The notes beneath the pieces were generated by a model. It ran no database searches. It was not told the origin of the DNA and saw only the letters and a list, made by a program, of their open reading frames with translations. This document shows, piece after piece, positions 8,567 through 16,503 of a DNA stretch of 64,000 bases. The translations under genes and the position numbers were made by a program. Every line of letters begins with the position of its first letter. The stretch's first letter is position 1. The DNA lies in assembly GCF_900108225.1 (NCBI RefSeq), contig NZ_FNUZ01000002.1:498501-562500 (forward strand). The letters run 5' to 3'. The stretch comes from Thalassococcus halodurans. Its GTDB lineage: Bacteria; Pseudomonadota; Alphaproteobacteria; Rhodobacterales; Rhodobacteraceae.

Positions 8567-9181
8567 ATGGATCTGGATACGACCAAGACACAAGTCCTGT
8601 CGGATACGCAAATAAGCTTGTCCCGTTCGATCATCGCGATCGGTGCCTTTGACGGTGTGCATCGCGGGCACCAAGCTTTGATCAGCGCCGCCGTCAACGA
8701 AGCACGCACAGCCAAGGTGCCTTCTGTTGTCTGGACATTCGATCCGCCGCCAAAAGTGGTGTTCGGCCGCGTCCCTCAGTTGTGCACGCTCGAAGAAAAA
8801 CTGGCTCGCATCACCCGCCTGGGGGCCGATTACATCGTCGTCGCGTCCTTCAATCGCCACTACGCCGCTAAAAGCGCAAAGTCTTTTCTGGACGATCTTG
8901 GTAGATGCAATCCGTCATCGATCCACGTTGGTCAGGACTTTCGGTTTGGCCGCAAACAGTCCGGCGACGTCGGTGATCTTGCTTCATGCTTCAATGTGAA
9001 CATCGCCACGCCTGTAAACTGTGATGCAGGTGAGCCAGTATCATCAACACGAATCCGCGCGCTACGTGCAGCAGGTCGGCAGACCGAGGCAGATAGCCTT
9101 CAAGGTGCCTTCGATAAAGTCAGCCAGTTCACCGGCAGGCTTTTGACCGAGGATTTACGATTTAAGGAAACCACCCAATGA
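8567..9181 (+). CDS. FAD synthetase-type (RibF N-terminal domain) FMN adenylyltransferase, no riboflavin kinase domain
   Basis: A 204-residue protein matching only the N-terminal nucleotidyltransferase half of bacterial RibF. The motif GAFDGVHRGHQ (about residues 26-36) is the HxGH-type ATP site, and SSTRIR (about 159-164) is the second conserved motif. The riboflavin kinase domain that follows in normal RibF (about 300 residues total) is absent. Its expected reaction is FMN plus ATP to FAD. It overlaps the flavin reductase gene by 4 bp and follows an FADH2-dependent oxygenase, so it probably feeds FAD to that enzyme. Housekeeping ribF is presumably elsewhere. A GAAGG ribosome site lies ahead of the ATG. 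Confidence 0.85.
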   Translation: MDLDTTKTQVLSDTQISLSRSIIAIGAFDGVHRGHQALISAAVNEARTAKVPSVVWTFDPPPKVVFGRVPQLCTLEEKLARITRLGADYIVVASFNRHYAAKSAKSFLDDLGRCNPSSIHVGQDFRFGRKQSGDVGDLASCFNVNIATPVNCDAGEPVSSTRIRALRAAGRQTEADSLQGAFDKVSQFTGRLLTEDLRFKETTQ

Positions 9182-9657
9182 CCGCGCCTATCGATCACAA
9201 AGCCCTGCGGGCTGCCTGTGGAACCTTTGCTACCGGTGTCACCGTCATATCGACCCGCACAGAAGACGGTGATCATGGAATGACGGCCAATGCCTTTATG
9301 TCGGTGTCATTGGATCCGCCACTTGTAACCATCTCGCTTGACCATAAGGCAAAGCTTTTGCCCAAGATCAGGTCGTCAGGTCGGTATGCCGTCAGCATTC
9401 TGGCGGAAGGAATGGAAAGTCTTGCTTGGCACTTCGCTGGTAAATTCAATCAAGACCACAGTGATCCTTTCGAAGACTGCGAAGACCTTCCAATTGTGCC
9501 CGGCGCAATGTCGGTCTTTGTCACCGAAGTTGTCCAAGAAGTCGAAGCAGGCGACCACACTTTGTTCATCGGTCGCGTGACCCATCTTTCCAGAGATGTG
9601 GAAAAATCCCCCCTGCTCTTTCACGGTGGCAAGTTCGCGGGGCTCGCAAAAGCCTGA
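9178..9657 (+). CDS. Flavin reductase family protein (HpaC-like)
   Basis: A 159-residue NAD(P)H:flavin oxidoreductase of the HpaC/flavin-reductase-like family. Characteristic segments are ACGTFATGVTVIST (about 9-22), MTANAFMSVSLDPPLVTISL (about 35-55) and VEAGDHTLFIGRVTHL near the C-terminus. It would reduce free FAD for the oxygenase at 6952-8502. It is translationally coupled (ATGA overlap) to the FMN adenylyltransferase, so the three genes form a two-component monooxygenase unit with its own flavin supply. Confidence 0.9.
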   Translation: MTAPIDHKALRAACGTFATGVTVISTRTEDGDHGMTANAFMSVSLDPPLVTISLDHKAKLLPKIRSSGRYAVSILAEGMESLAWHFAGKFNQDHSDPFEDCEDLPIVPGAMSVFVTEVVQEVEAGDHTLFIGRVTHLSRDVEKSPLLFHGGKFAGLAKA

Positions 9658-9676
9658 ATTAAGATTCGGCTTTTGC
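9646..9676 (+). terminator. Terminator-like hairpin at the end of the flavin reductase gene
   Basis: GCAAAAGCC and GGCTTTTGC form a 9-bp stem around a 13-base loop that includes the stop codon. CGTGTTTT follows. The run of T residues is interrupted, so the call is moderate. Confidence 0.55.
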
Positions 9677-10011
9677 CGTGTTTTATGCGTTCGATTTGCT
9701 CATGCCGTACGTTACGGCCGTATAGTGGAGCGCGACGTAAATCCAAGTTCTTATCTAAAGATTTGGGTTCGACGCCGACGTCCCTAGACTATCAATTTGG
9801 TTAGAGTGATGAAAATCTGCAGCTCAAAAAATTAGATATTAAGAGCGCTTAGCAAAAAATTTGCACCCTCGAATTGATTGCGCGATCACTTTCAAATCCC
9901 CCCTCTTCGATTACCTACTAAAAAATTAGTTTGACAGCACGGCAACCCTGAGAATAGCTTTCCTCCGTGCTGGTGAGGGCCAGCTCTTATAAAAATTTGG
10001 GAGGAGACAAG
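9658..10011 (+). promoter_or_regulatory. Non-coding stretch with likely glpV promoter
   Basis: About 350 bases without a gene. The left end holds the hairpin after the flavin reductase. The rest is AT-rich compared with its surroundings. TTGACA at 9931-9936, followed after 17 bases by ATAGCT at 9954-9959, is a possible -35/-10 pair about 50 bases ahead of glpV. A ribosome site GGGAGGAG is at about 10000. No operator could be assigned. Confidence 0.45.
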
Positions 10012-11745
10012 ATGCGCAAGTATCTGCTCTCCGCGACTGCGGTATGTGCCGTGCTCGCGGGGTATGGGACTGCTTTTGCCGATGAGGCCGCAGCCCAAAA
10101 ATGGATTGATCAGGAATTCCAGCCATCCTCGCTGTCCAAAGCGGAACAGCTGGACGAGATGAAGTGGTTCATTGACGCTGCCGCGCCTTTCAAGGGCATG
10201 GAGATCAACGTTCTGTCCGAAGGCATTCCGACACACGGCTATGAATCCGAAGTTCTGACAAAGGCCTTTGAAGACATCACCGGCATCAAGGTGAACCACC
10301 AGATCCTGGGCGAAGGCGAAGTTGTTCAGGCTGTTCAGACCCAGATGCAGACCCAGCGGAACCTGTACGATGGCTATGTCAACGACAGTGATTTGATCGG
10401 TACGCATTCACGCCTGCAACTGGCATATAACCTTACAGAACAGATGGCAGGTGACTGGGCCGCAACAACCAGCCCGACGCTTGATCTGGACGACTTTATG
10501 GGCGTGCAGTTCACCACCGGTCCGGATGGCAACCTGTATCAGTTGCCCGACCAGCAGTTCGCGAACCTCTATTGGTTCCGCAAAGACTGGTTCGACCGTG
10601 AAGACCTGAAAGCGGCGTTCAAAGAAAAGTACGGCTACGAATTGGGTGTGCCAGTCAACTGGTCCGCCTACGAAGACATCGCCGAATTCTTCTCGAACGA
10701 CGTGAAGGAAATTGACGGTACACCCATCTACGGCCACATGGATTACGGCAAACGCGCGCCTGACCTTGGCTGGCGTATGACCGATGCTTGGCTGTCCATG
10801 GCAGGTGCTGGTTCCAAAGGCGAACCGAACGGCGTTCCGATCGACGAATGGGGCATCCGTATGGAAGCCGGTTCCTGTAACCCCGTCGGTGCAAGCGTCA
10901 CGCGCGGTGGTGCGGCGAACGGCCCGGCGGCGGTCTATGCGATCCGCAAATGGGACGAATGGCTGCGCAACTACGCCCCTCCGGGTGCGGCATCGTTCGA
11001 CTTCTACCAGTCGCTGCCGGCACTTAGCCAAGGCAACGTGGCCCAGCAGATCTTCTGGTATACAGCCTTTACCGCTGACATGGTGAAGCCGCAGTCCGAA
11101 GGCAACAATACGGTCGACGAAAACGGCAACCCGCTGTGGCGCATGGCCCCGTCCCCGCACGGCCCATATTGGGAAGAAGGCCAGAAGGTTGGCTATCAGG
11201 ACGTGGGTTCCTGGACCTTCCTGAAATCCACACCGTCGGATCGTGCACAGGCTGCTTGGCTGTACGCCCAGTTCGTCACATCCAAAACTGTCGACGTGAA
11301 AAAGTCCCACGTGGGTCTGACATTCATCCGCGACAGCTCGGTCAACCACGAGTCCTTCACCGAACGCGCACCCAAGCTGGGTGGTCTGGTCGAATTCTAC
11401 CGTTCGCCTGACCGCGTTGCATGGTCGCCCACAGGCATCAACGTGCCTGACTATCCGAAGCTGGCCCAAATCTGGTGGCAGCAGATCGGTGACGTAAACT
11501 CGGGCGCATTCACACCGCAAGAAGCGATGGACCGTCTGGCCGAGGAAATGGACATCACCATGGGCCGCATGCAGCAGGCCGACGAAGCAGCCAACGTCTA
11601 TGGCGGCTGTGGCCCGCGCCTGAACGAGGAAAAAGACCCTTCGGAATGGCTCGGCAAAGGTGGCGCCAAAGCGAAACTGGATAACGAAAAGCCGCAGGGC
11701 CAGACCGTCAACTATGACGAACTGGTTGCTCGCTGGAACCAGTAA
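10012..11745 (+). CDS. glpV: Glycerol-type ABC transporter, periplasmic substrate-binding protein (GlpV)
   Basis: Family-1 extracellular solute-binding protein of 577 residues. The Sec signal peptide is MRKYLLSATAVCAVLAGYGTAFA and cleavage is before DEAA. The unusual length and the five following genes (two ATPases, two permeases, a DUF2160 protein) match the rhizobial glpSTPQUV glycerol importer, where GlpV is the binding protein; here it comes first. Recognisable segments include INVLSEGIPTHGYESEVLT and KSHVGLTFIRDSSVNHESF. The start at 10012 is set by the signal peptide and a GGGAGGAG site; an upstream in-frame ATG at 9967 would precede the ribosome site. Glycerol as substrate is inferred from the operon composition. 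Confidence 0.87.
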   Translation: MRKYLLSATAVCAVLAGYGTAFADEAAAQKWIDQEFQPSSLSKAEQLDEMKWFIDAAAPFKGMEINVLSEGIPTHGYESEVLTKAFEDITGIKVNHQILGEGEVVQAVQTQMQTQRNLYDGYVNDSDLIGTHSRLQLAYNLTEQMAGDWAATTSPTLDLDDFMGVQFTTGPDGNLYQLPDQQFANLYWFRKDWFDREDLKAAFKEKYGYELGVPVNWSAYEDIAEFFSNDVKEIDGTPIYGHMDYGKRAPDLGWRMTDAWLSMAGAGSKGEPNGVPIDEWGIRMEAGSCNPVGASVTRGGAANGPAAVYAIRKWDEWLRNYAPPGAASFDFYQSLPALSQGNVAQQIFWYTAFTADMVKPQSEGNNTVDENGNPLWRMAPSPHGPYWEEGQKVGYQDVGSWTFLKSTPSDRAQAAWLYAQFVTSKTVDVKKSHVGLTFIRDSSVNHESFTERAPKLGGLVEFYRSPDRVAWSPTGINVPDYPKLAQIWWQQIGDVNSGAFTPQEAMDRLAEEMDITMGRMQQADEAANVYGGCGPRLNEEKDPSEWLGKGGAKAKLDNEKPQGQTVNYDELVARWNQ

Positions 11746-11755
11746 AACACCACGT

Positions 11756-11780
11756 CCGGCCCGTCATCCCAGCGGGCCGG
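11756..11780 (+). terminator. Intercistronic hairpin between glpV and glpS
   Basis: An 8-bp perfect stem, CCGGCCCG / CGGGCCGG, with a 9-base loop and no T run. Such hairpins after binding-protein genes commonly stabilise the upstream message and reduce read-through; that role is inferred. Confidence 0.45.
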
Positions 11781-11837
11781 GCATCTGTGGTCAGGGCCTC
11801 CTCCGGCTTTGACCACCCAAATCGGGGTTTGGGACTT

Positions 11838-12902
11838 ATGACAATCGAACTACGACAGGCGGTTAAGGATGTGCGCGGCATCACGCATATCAAACCGACC
11901 TCGCTGATCCTTGAGCCGGGGCATTTCAATGTCCTTCTTGGCCAGACGGGATCGGGGAAAACATCGCTGATCAAACTGATGGCGGGGCTTGATCCGCTCG
12001 CGTCTGGTCAAATTCTGATGGACGGACAGGACGTATCAAAGCTGTCCACGCAGAAACGCAACATCAGTCTGGTGCACCAGTTTTTCGTGAACTACCCGCA
12101 CATGACGGTCTTCGACAACATCGCCTCTCCTCTTCGGATTGCAGGCATGGCAAAATCGGAAATCGAAGGACGCGTTCAGGAAGCCGCTGACATCCTGCAA
12201 TTAGGTCCGATGCTTCATCGCCGCCCGCAGGAACTATCCGGTGGTCAGCAGCAACGTTGCGCGCTGGCCCGTGCGATTGCCAAGGAAAGCCGAGCTGTGT
12301 TTCTGGACGAACCGCTGGCGAACCTTGATTACAAACTGCGTGAAGAACTGCGCGAACAACTGCCCGAGCTTTTTGCAGGCCGTGGTGCCGTGGTGGTCTA
12401 TGCCACGTCCGAACCGGAAGAAGCGCTGCTTCTGGGCGGCAAGACCGCGCTGATGGATGATGGCATCGTCACTCAGTTCGGTCCGACCGCAGAAATTTAC
12501 CGCAAACCTGCAACGCTGGCGGCTGCCCGCGTCTTCTCGGACCCGCCGATTAACGCGGCAAAGGTGACCAAAGCAGGTGACACAATCGTTTTGGGCACAG
12601 GCGCGTCCTGGCCTGCGGTTGGACATGCTGCAGGATTGGCAGATGGCGACTACACCGTCGCGATCCGTCCGCACCATGTGCAGCCAGTAAAGTCTTCGGA
12701 CGGCTGTGTGTCCCTGACAGGGATCGTTCAAGTCACGGAACTGTCCGGATCGGAATCCAGCGCGCACTTCCAGATGGGCAATGACGGCTGGGTATCGCTG
12801 GCCCATGGCGTCCACCCCTACCGCGTCGGCGAGGCGCATGAATTCTTTATGGACACGAGCAAAGCCTTCTACTTTGCCCCTGACGGGAGCCTTGTGGCCT
12901 AA
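11838..12902 (+). CDS. glpS: Glycerol-type ABC transporter ATPase (GlpS)
   Basis: Cytoplasmic ABC ATPase of the sugar-importer (MalK/UgpC) class, 354 residues. Walker A is GQTGSGKT (about 35-42), the Q-loop region is LVHQFFVNYPHMT, the canonical signature LSGGQ is at 133-137, and Walker B is AVFLDEP (about 153-159). The switch histidine is missing: the usual THD is TSE (Ser191) in VVVYATSEPEEAL. A C-terminal TOBE-like regulatory region follows (about 230-354). The ATG at 11838 follows GGGA; an upstream ATG at 11787 sits next to the glpV hairpin. Its stop overlaps the glpT start by one base. It acts as a heterodimer with GlpT. Confidence 0.88.
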   Translation: MTIELRQAVKDVRGITHIKPTSLILEPGHFNVLLGQTGSGKTSLIKLMAGLDPLASGQILMDGQDVSKLSTQKRNISLVHQFFVNYPHMTVFDNIASPLRIAGMAKSEIEGRVQEAADILQLGPMLHRRPQELSGGQQQRCALARAIAKESRAVFLDEPLANLDYKLREELREQLPELFAGRGAVVVYATSEPEEALLLGGKTALMDDGIVTQFGPTAEIYRKPATLAAARVFSDPPINAAKVTKAGDTIVLGTGASWPAVGHAAGLADGDYTVAIRPHHVQPVKSSDGCVSLTGIVQVTELSGSESSAHFQMGNDGWVSLAHGVHPYRVGEAHEFFMDTSKAFYFAPDGSLVA

Positions 12903-13975
12903 TGGCAAAGATCACGCTTTCAAAACTTAGGCATTCCTACATGCCGAACCCTTCCTCGGACGCTGACTATGCGCTGAAGGAAATTGATCTGGATTGGACG
13001 GATGGCGGCGCATATGCCCTGCTCGGTCCGTCCGGCTGTGGTAAATCCACGCTGTTGAACATCATCTCGGGGCTGTTGGTGCCTTCCGAAGGCCGCATCC
13101 TGTTCGACGACAAGGATGTCACCGACCTACCACCGGACCAGCGCAACATCGCACAGGTTTTCCAGTTTCCGGTCATCTACGACACCATGACGGTGCGCGA
13201 TAACCTTGCCTTTCCGCTCCGCAATCGGAACGTGCCCGAAGACAAGGTTGCCGCCCGCGTGGCCGAAATTGCCGAGATGCTGGAAGTGACCGACATGCTC
13301 GACACCCGTGCGTCGCATCTGTCGCCCGACAACAAACAAAAGATCTCGATGGGTCGCGGTCTGGTGCGTGACGATGTGAATGTCGTCATGTTCGACGAAC
13401 CGCTGACGGTGATCGACCCGCATCTGAAATGGAAACTGCGGTCGAAATTGAAAGAGCTTCACCAGCGCGTCAAAGCGACGATGATTTACGTGACCCACGA
13501 CCAGACCGAGGCGCTGACATTTGCCGATCAGGTTGTGGTCATGCAGGCTGGTGAAATCGTTCAGATCGGCACACCTGTCGAGCTGTTCGAACGCCCGCAA
13601 CACACCTTTGTTGGTCACTTCATCGGTTCGCCGGGTATGAACATCCTTCCTGCAGTCGAAGACGGCGGTCGCGTCTTGTTCGAAGGCAGCACCGTGACCC
13701 TAGAAGGCCCGGCAACCGGTGCTGGCGGCAAAACCGAAGTCGGTATCCGCCCCGAGTTCGTTGGCATTTCCGATACCGGAATCCCGGCCCGCGTCACCAA
13801 AGTATCCGACATCGGCCGCCATGCGGTGGTTGAAACCATGGTTGGCGATACAGCGGTCAAAGCTGTCACCGACCACGCCAACCTGACGCAAGGCGAAGAA
13901 ATCCACCTTTCATTCCGACCGGACCAAACACGCCTGTACCGTGATGGCTGGATCGCGACGGAGGCCGCGACATGA
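12902..13975 (+). CDS. glpT: Glycerol-type ABC transporter ATPase (GlpT)
   Basis: Second ATPase of the importer, 357 residues. Walker A is GPSGCGKST (42-50), the Q-loop region is QVFQFPVIYDTMT, Walker B is VVMFDEP (161-167), and the switch His199 is in VTHDQTEAL. The ABC signature is degenerate: LSPDN at 140-144 instead of LSGGQ. A TOBE-like C-terminus runs from about 240. Together with GlpS, which has a good signature but no switch His, this predicts one canonical and one degenerate ATP site. It overlaps glpS by 1 base and glpP by 4 bases. Confidence 0.88.
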   Translation: MAKITLSKLRHSYMPNPSSDADYALKEIDLDWTDGGAYALLGPSGCGKSTLLNIISGLLVPSEGRILFDDKDVTDLPPDQRNIAQVFQFPVIYDTMTVRDNLAFPLRNRNVPEDKVAARVAEIAEMLEVTDMLDTRASHLSPDNKQKISMGRGLVRDDVNVVMFDEPLTVIDPHLKWKLRSKLKELHQRVKATMIYVTHDQTEALTFADQVVVMQAGEIVQIGTPVELFERPQHTFVGHFIGSPGMNILPAVEDGGRVLFEGSTVTLEGPATGAGGKTEVGIRPEFVGISDTGIPARVTKVSDIGRHAVVETMVGDTAVKAVTDHANLTQGEEIHLSFRPDQTRLYRDGWIATEAAT

Positions 13976-14835
13976 AAACCGAAAATCAACGCGCATGGTT
14001 CTTTGTGCTGCCTGTGATGCTGCTGGTCGCGTTCAACGCGCTGGTGCCGATCATGACGGTGGTCAACTACTCGGTTCAGGAAACCTTCGGGAACAACGTG
14101 TTCTTCTGGCAGGGTCTTGATTGGTTTGAACAAATCCTACGCTCTGACCGTTTTCACGCGGCGCTTGGCCGGCAGTTCATGTTCACCTTCCTGATCCTGA
14201 TCATCGAGGTGCCGCTGGGCATCATCATCGCCCTGTCGATGCCGCGCAAAGGGTTCTGGGTTCCCGTCTGTTTGGTCACCATGGCCCTGCCGATGCTGAT
14301 CCCGTGGAACGTCGTTGGCGCAATGTGGAACATCTTCACCCTGCCCGACATCGGCCTGCTAGGCTATCTGATGAACCACACGCTGGGCATCGAATACGAT
14401 ATGACGCAAGATCCGTTTGCGGCTTGGGTCACGATCATCACAATGGATGTCTGGCATTGGACGTCACTGGTGGTTCTTCTCAGCTATGCGGGCCTCGTGT
14501 CGATCCCTGACGCCTATTATCAGGCGGCCAAGATCGACGGTGCCAGCCCGTGGAAAGTGTTCCGCTACATCCAACTGCCCAAGATGAAGACCGTTCTGAC
14601 CATCGCGATCCTTTTGCGGTTCATGGACAGCTTCAACATCTACACCGAGCCTTTTGTTCTGACAGGCGGTGGCCCCGGCAACTCGACCACGCTTCTGTCG
14701 ATTGATCTGGTGAAAATCGCCCTGGGTCAGTTCGATCTTGGTCCGGCTGCGGCAATGTCCCTGATCTACTTTGCAATCACACTGCTGGTCAGCTGGCTGT
14801 TCTACACACTTATGACAAAGGATGACGCGAAATGA
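13972..14835 (+). CDS. glpP: Glycerol-type ABC transporter permease (GlpP)
   Basis: Inner-membrane permease of the MalF/UgpA class, 287 residues with about six membrane helices. The EAA coupling loop is YYQAAKIDGASPWKVFRYIQ (about 183-202), which docks on the ATPases. The start MKTENQRAWFFVLPVMLLV is usual for the family. It overlaps glpT and glpQ by 4 bp each, so the membrane and ATPase subunits are translationally coupled. Confidence 0.9.
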   Translation: MKTENQRAWFFVLPVMLLVAFNALVPIMTVVNYSVQETFGNNVFFWQGLDWFEQILRSDRFHAALGRQFMFTFLILIIEVPLGIIIALSMPRKGFWVPVCLVTMALPMLIPWNVVGAMWNIFTLPDIGLLGYLMNHTLGIEYDMTQDPFAAWVTIITMDVWHWTSLVVLLSYAGLVSIPDAYYQAAKIDGASPWKVFRYIQLPKMKTVLTIAILLRFMDSFNIYTEPFVLTGGGPGNSTTLLSIDLVKIALGQFDLGPAAAMSLIYFAITLLVSWLFYTLMTKDDAK

Positions 14836-15629
14836 GAAAACGCACGCTCATTCCCATCTTCTACATCCTGTTCCTGATGTTGCCGATCTACTGGCTCGTC
14901 GCGATGAGCTTTAAGACAACACAGGAAATTCTGGGCGGGTTCAGCCTGTTCCCTCAGACCTTCACGCTGGAAAACTACGCCGTCATCTTTACCGATCCGA
15001 CGTGGTACTGGGGCTATATCAACTCAATTATCTACGTGTCGCTGAACACGGTGATTTCGGTTGCCGTCGCCCTGCCCGCCGCCTACGCCTTTTCCCGCTA
15101 CCGCTTTCTGGGCGACAAGCAGTTGTTCTTCTGGCTGCTGACCAACAGGATGGCACCTGCGGCGGTTTTTGCCCTGCCGTTCTTCCAGCTTTATTCGTCG
15201 GTCGGGTTGTTCGACACGCACATCGCCGTGGCCTTGGCGCACTGCCTGTTCAACATCCCGCTGGCTGTCTGGATTTTGGAAGGCTTCATGGGCGGCGTGC
15301 CTAAGGAACTGGATGAAACCGCCTATGTAGACGGCTACTCCTTCCCGCGGTTCTTTGCGATGATCTTCCTTCCGACGATCAAAGCGGGTGTCGGCGTCGC
15401 AGCCTTCTTCTGCTTCATGTTCTCGTGGGTCGAACTGCTATTGGCCAAAACCCTGACTGCGGTCGAGGCAAAACCCATCGCCGCCACGATGACCAAAACC
15501 GCCTCTTCTGCGGGCTATGAACTTGGCCTTCTGGCGGCCGCTGGCACCCTGACCATCATTCCGGGTGCTATCGTGATCTACTTTGTTCGCAACTACATCG
15601 CCAAAGGCTTTGCCTTGGGAAGGGTATGA
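14832..15629 (+). CDS. glpQ: Glycerol-type ABC transporter permease (GlpQ)
   Basis: Second permease, MalG/UgpE class, 265 residues. The first helix is IPIFYILFLMLPIYWLVAMSF, followed by SFKTTQEI typical of MalG-type proteins. The EAA loop is ELDETAYVDGYSFPRFFAMI (about 159-178). The C-terminus YFVRNYIAKGFALGRV is the usual end of the class. It overlaps both neighbours by 4 bp. This GlpQ is a permease and should not be confused with the phosphodiesterase of the same name in enterobacteria. Confidence 0.9.
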   Translation: MRKRTLIPIFYILFLMLPIYWLVAMSFKTTQEILGGFSLFPQTFTLENYAVIFTDPTWYWGYINSIIYVSLNTVISVAVALPAAYAFSRYRFLGDKQLFFWLLTNRMAPAAVFALPFFQLYSSVGLFDTHIAVALAHCLFNIPLAVWILEGFMGGVPKELDETAYVDGYSFPRFFAMIFLPTIKAGVGVAAFFCFMFSWVELLLAKTLTAVEAKPIAATMTKTASSAGYELGLLAAAGTLTIIPGAIVIYFVRNYIAKGFALGRV

Positions 15630-16030
15630 TGAAACGTCTTCTTCTCCTCACCCCGCTTTTCATCGCCACGACCAGCCATGCGCAGGGCTGGGGAAACGTC
15701 GCCCAAAAAGAAGTCGAGAAAGGGTTTTCGTGGACCGACCCCCTTTGGCCCTCGTTCTGGATGGCATGGACGCCTGCAACATTCGCGCTGTTCTGTGGAA
15801 TCTTCGGTGCCATCGCAGTGATCGGATTGCTTGAAGGGTTCAAATATCGCGACGGAATCGAACGAAAAGGTATCCTTGGCCTGACAACCACCTTGGGCGA
15901 CCGACTGTTCATTTCGCTGTTAGGTTCGGCCTATATCTTCTTGGCCTGGCTTGGTTTTATTGGCCAGCCGCTGTGGTGGCCGCTGGGACTTAGTATCGCA
16001 TGGGGGATCTTCTGCTTTCGCAAAGTCTGA
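15626..16030 (+). CDS. glpU: DUF2160 membrane protein of the glycerol transporter (GlpU-like)
   Basis: A 134-residue protein: signal-like N-terminus (LLLLTPLFIATTSHAQG), then two to three membrane helices (FWMAWTPATFALFCGIFGAI, LFISLLGSAYIFLAWLGFI) and a short tail. It matches the small DUF2160 protein encoded in rhizobial glycerol transporter operons, where its role is not established. It overlaps glpQ by 4 bp and is the last gene of the unit. Confidence 0.82.
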   Translation: MMKRLLLLTPLFIATTSHAQGWGNVAQKEVEKGFSWTDPLWPSFWMAWTPATFALFCGIFGAIAVIGLLEGFKYRDGIERKGILGLTTTLGDRLFISLLGSAYIFLAWLGFIGQPLWWPLGLSIAWGIFCFRKV

Positions 16031-16110
16031 AATTCTGCTTTGGAAAACGAAAAGCTTAGTATTTACTCAAACCGCGCAACGAGTGAGCTTTTGCGTAAGA
16101 TGGTGCAAGA

Positions 16111-16503
16111 ATGAAGAAAAAGAAAAGCGAACTTCTGACGGAAGTAGAATTGGAGTTCATGAACGAACTCTGGGCCATTGGAGAGGGCACGGTACGGGAC
16201 GTGCTTGATCGTCTTCCCGACGACCGTGATCTGGCCTACACGTCAGGCGCTACAATTCTGCGCATTCTTGAACAGAAGGACTTTGTCACCAGCCGGAAAG
16301 AAGGCAAAACTCTTGTCTACACCCCCACGCTGGCCAAAGACATCTACCAAACCCGCTCGCTCAAAGATCTGTCGATGAAGCTTTTTGACGACACGCCCGC
16401 CACGCTGGTGGCGCGTCTTGTCGATGATGAGACGCTGACAGAAGAAGCGTTGGGGCAAATCCGGGCACTCGTTGATCGGAGGTTGAAAAATGATGGCGGG
16501 TGA
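16111..16503 (+). CDS. BlaI/MecI/CopY-family transcriptional repressor
   Basis: A 130-residue winged-helix repressor. LLTEVELEFMNELWAIGEGT at the N-terminus and TSGATILRILEQKDFVTSRKEGK in the recognition region (about 48-70) are the penicillinase-repressor family pattern. The C-terminal half (about 80-130) is the dimerisation and protease-cleavage region. It overlaps the M56 peptidase gene by 14 bp, the normal arrangement for a repressor inactivated by its partner protease. No beta-lactamase or PBP2a gene is nearby, so the regulon is unknown. Confidence 0.88.
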   Translation: MKKKKSELLTEVELEFMNELWAIGEGTVRDVLDRLPDDRDLAYTSGATILRILEQKDFVTSRKEGKTLVYTPTLAKDIYQTRSLKDLSMKLFDDTPATLVARLVDDETLTEEALGQIRALVDRRLKNDGG

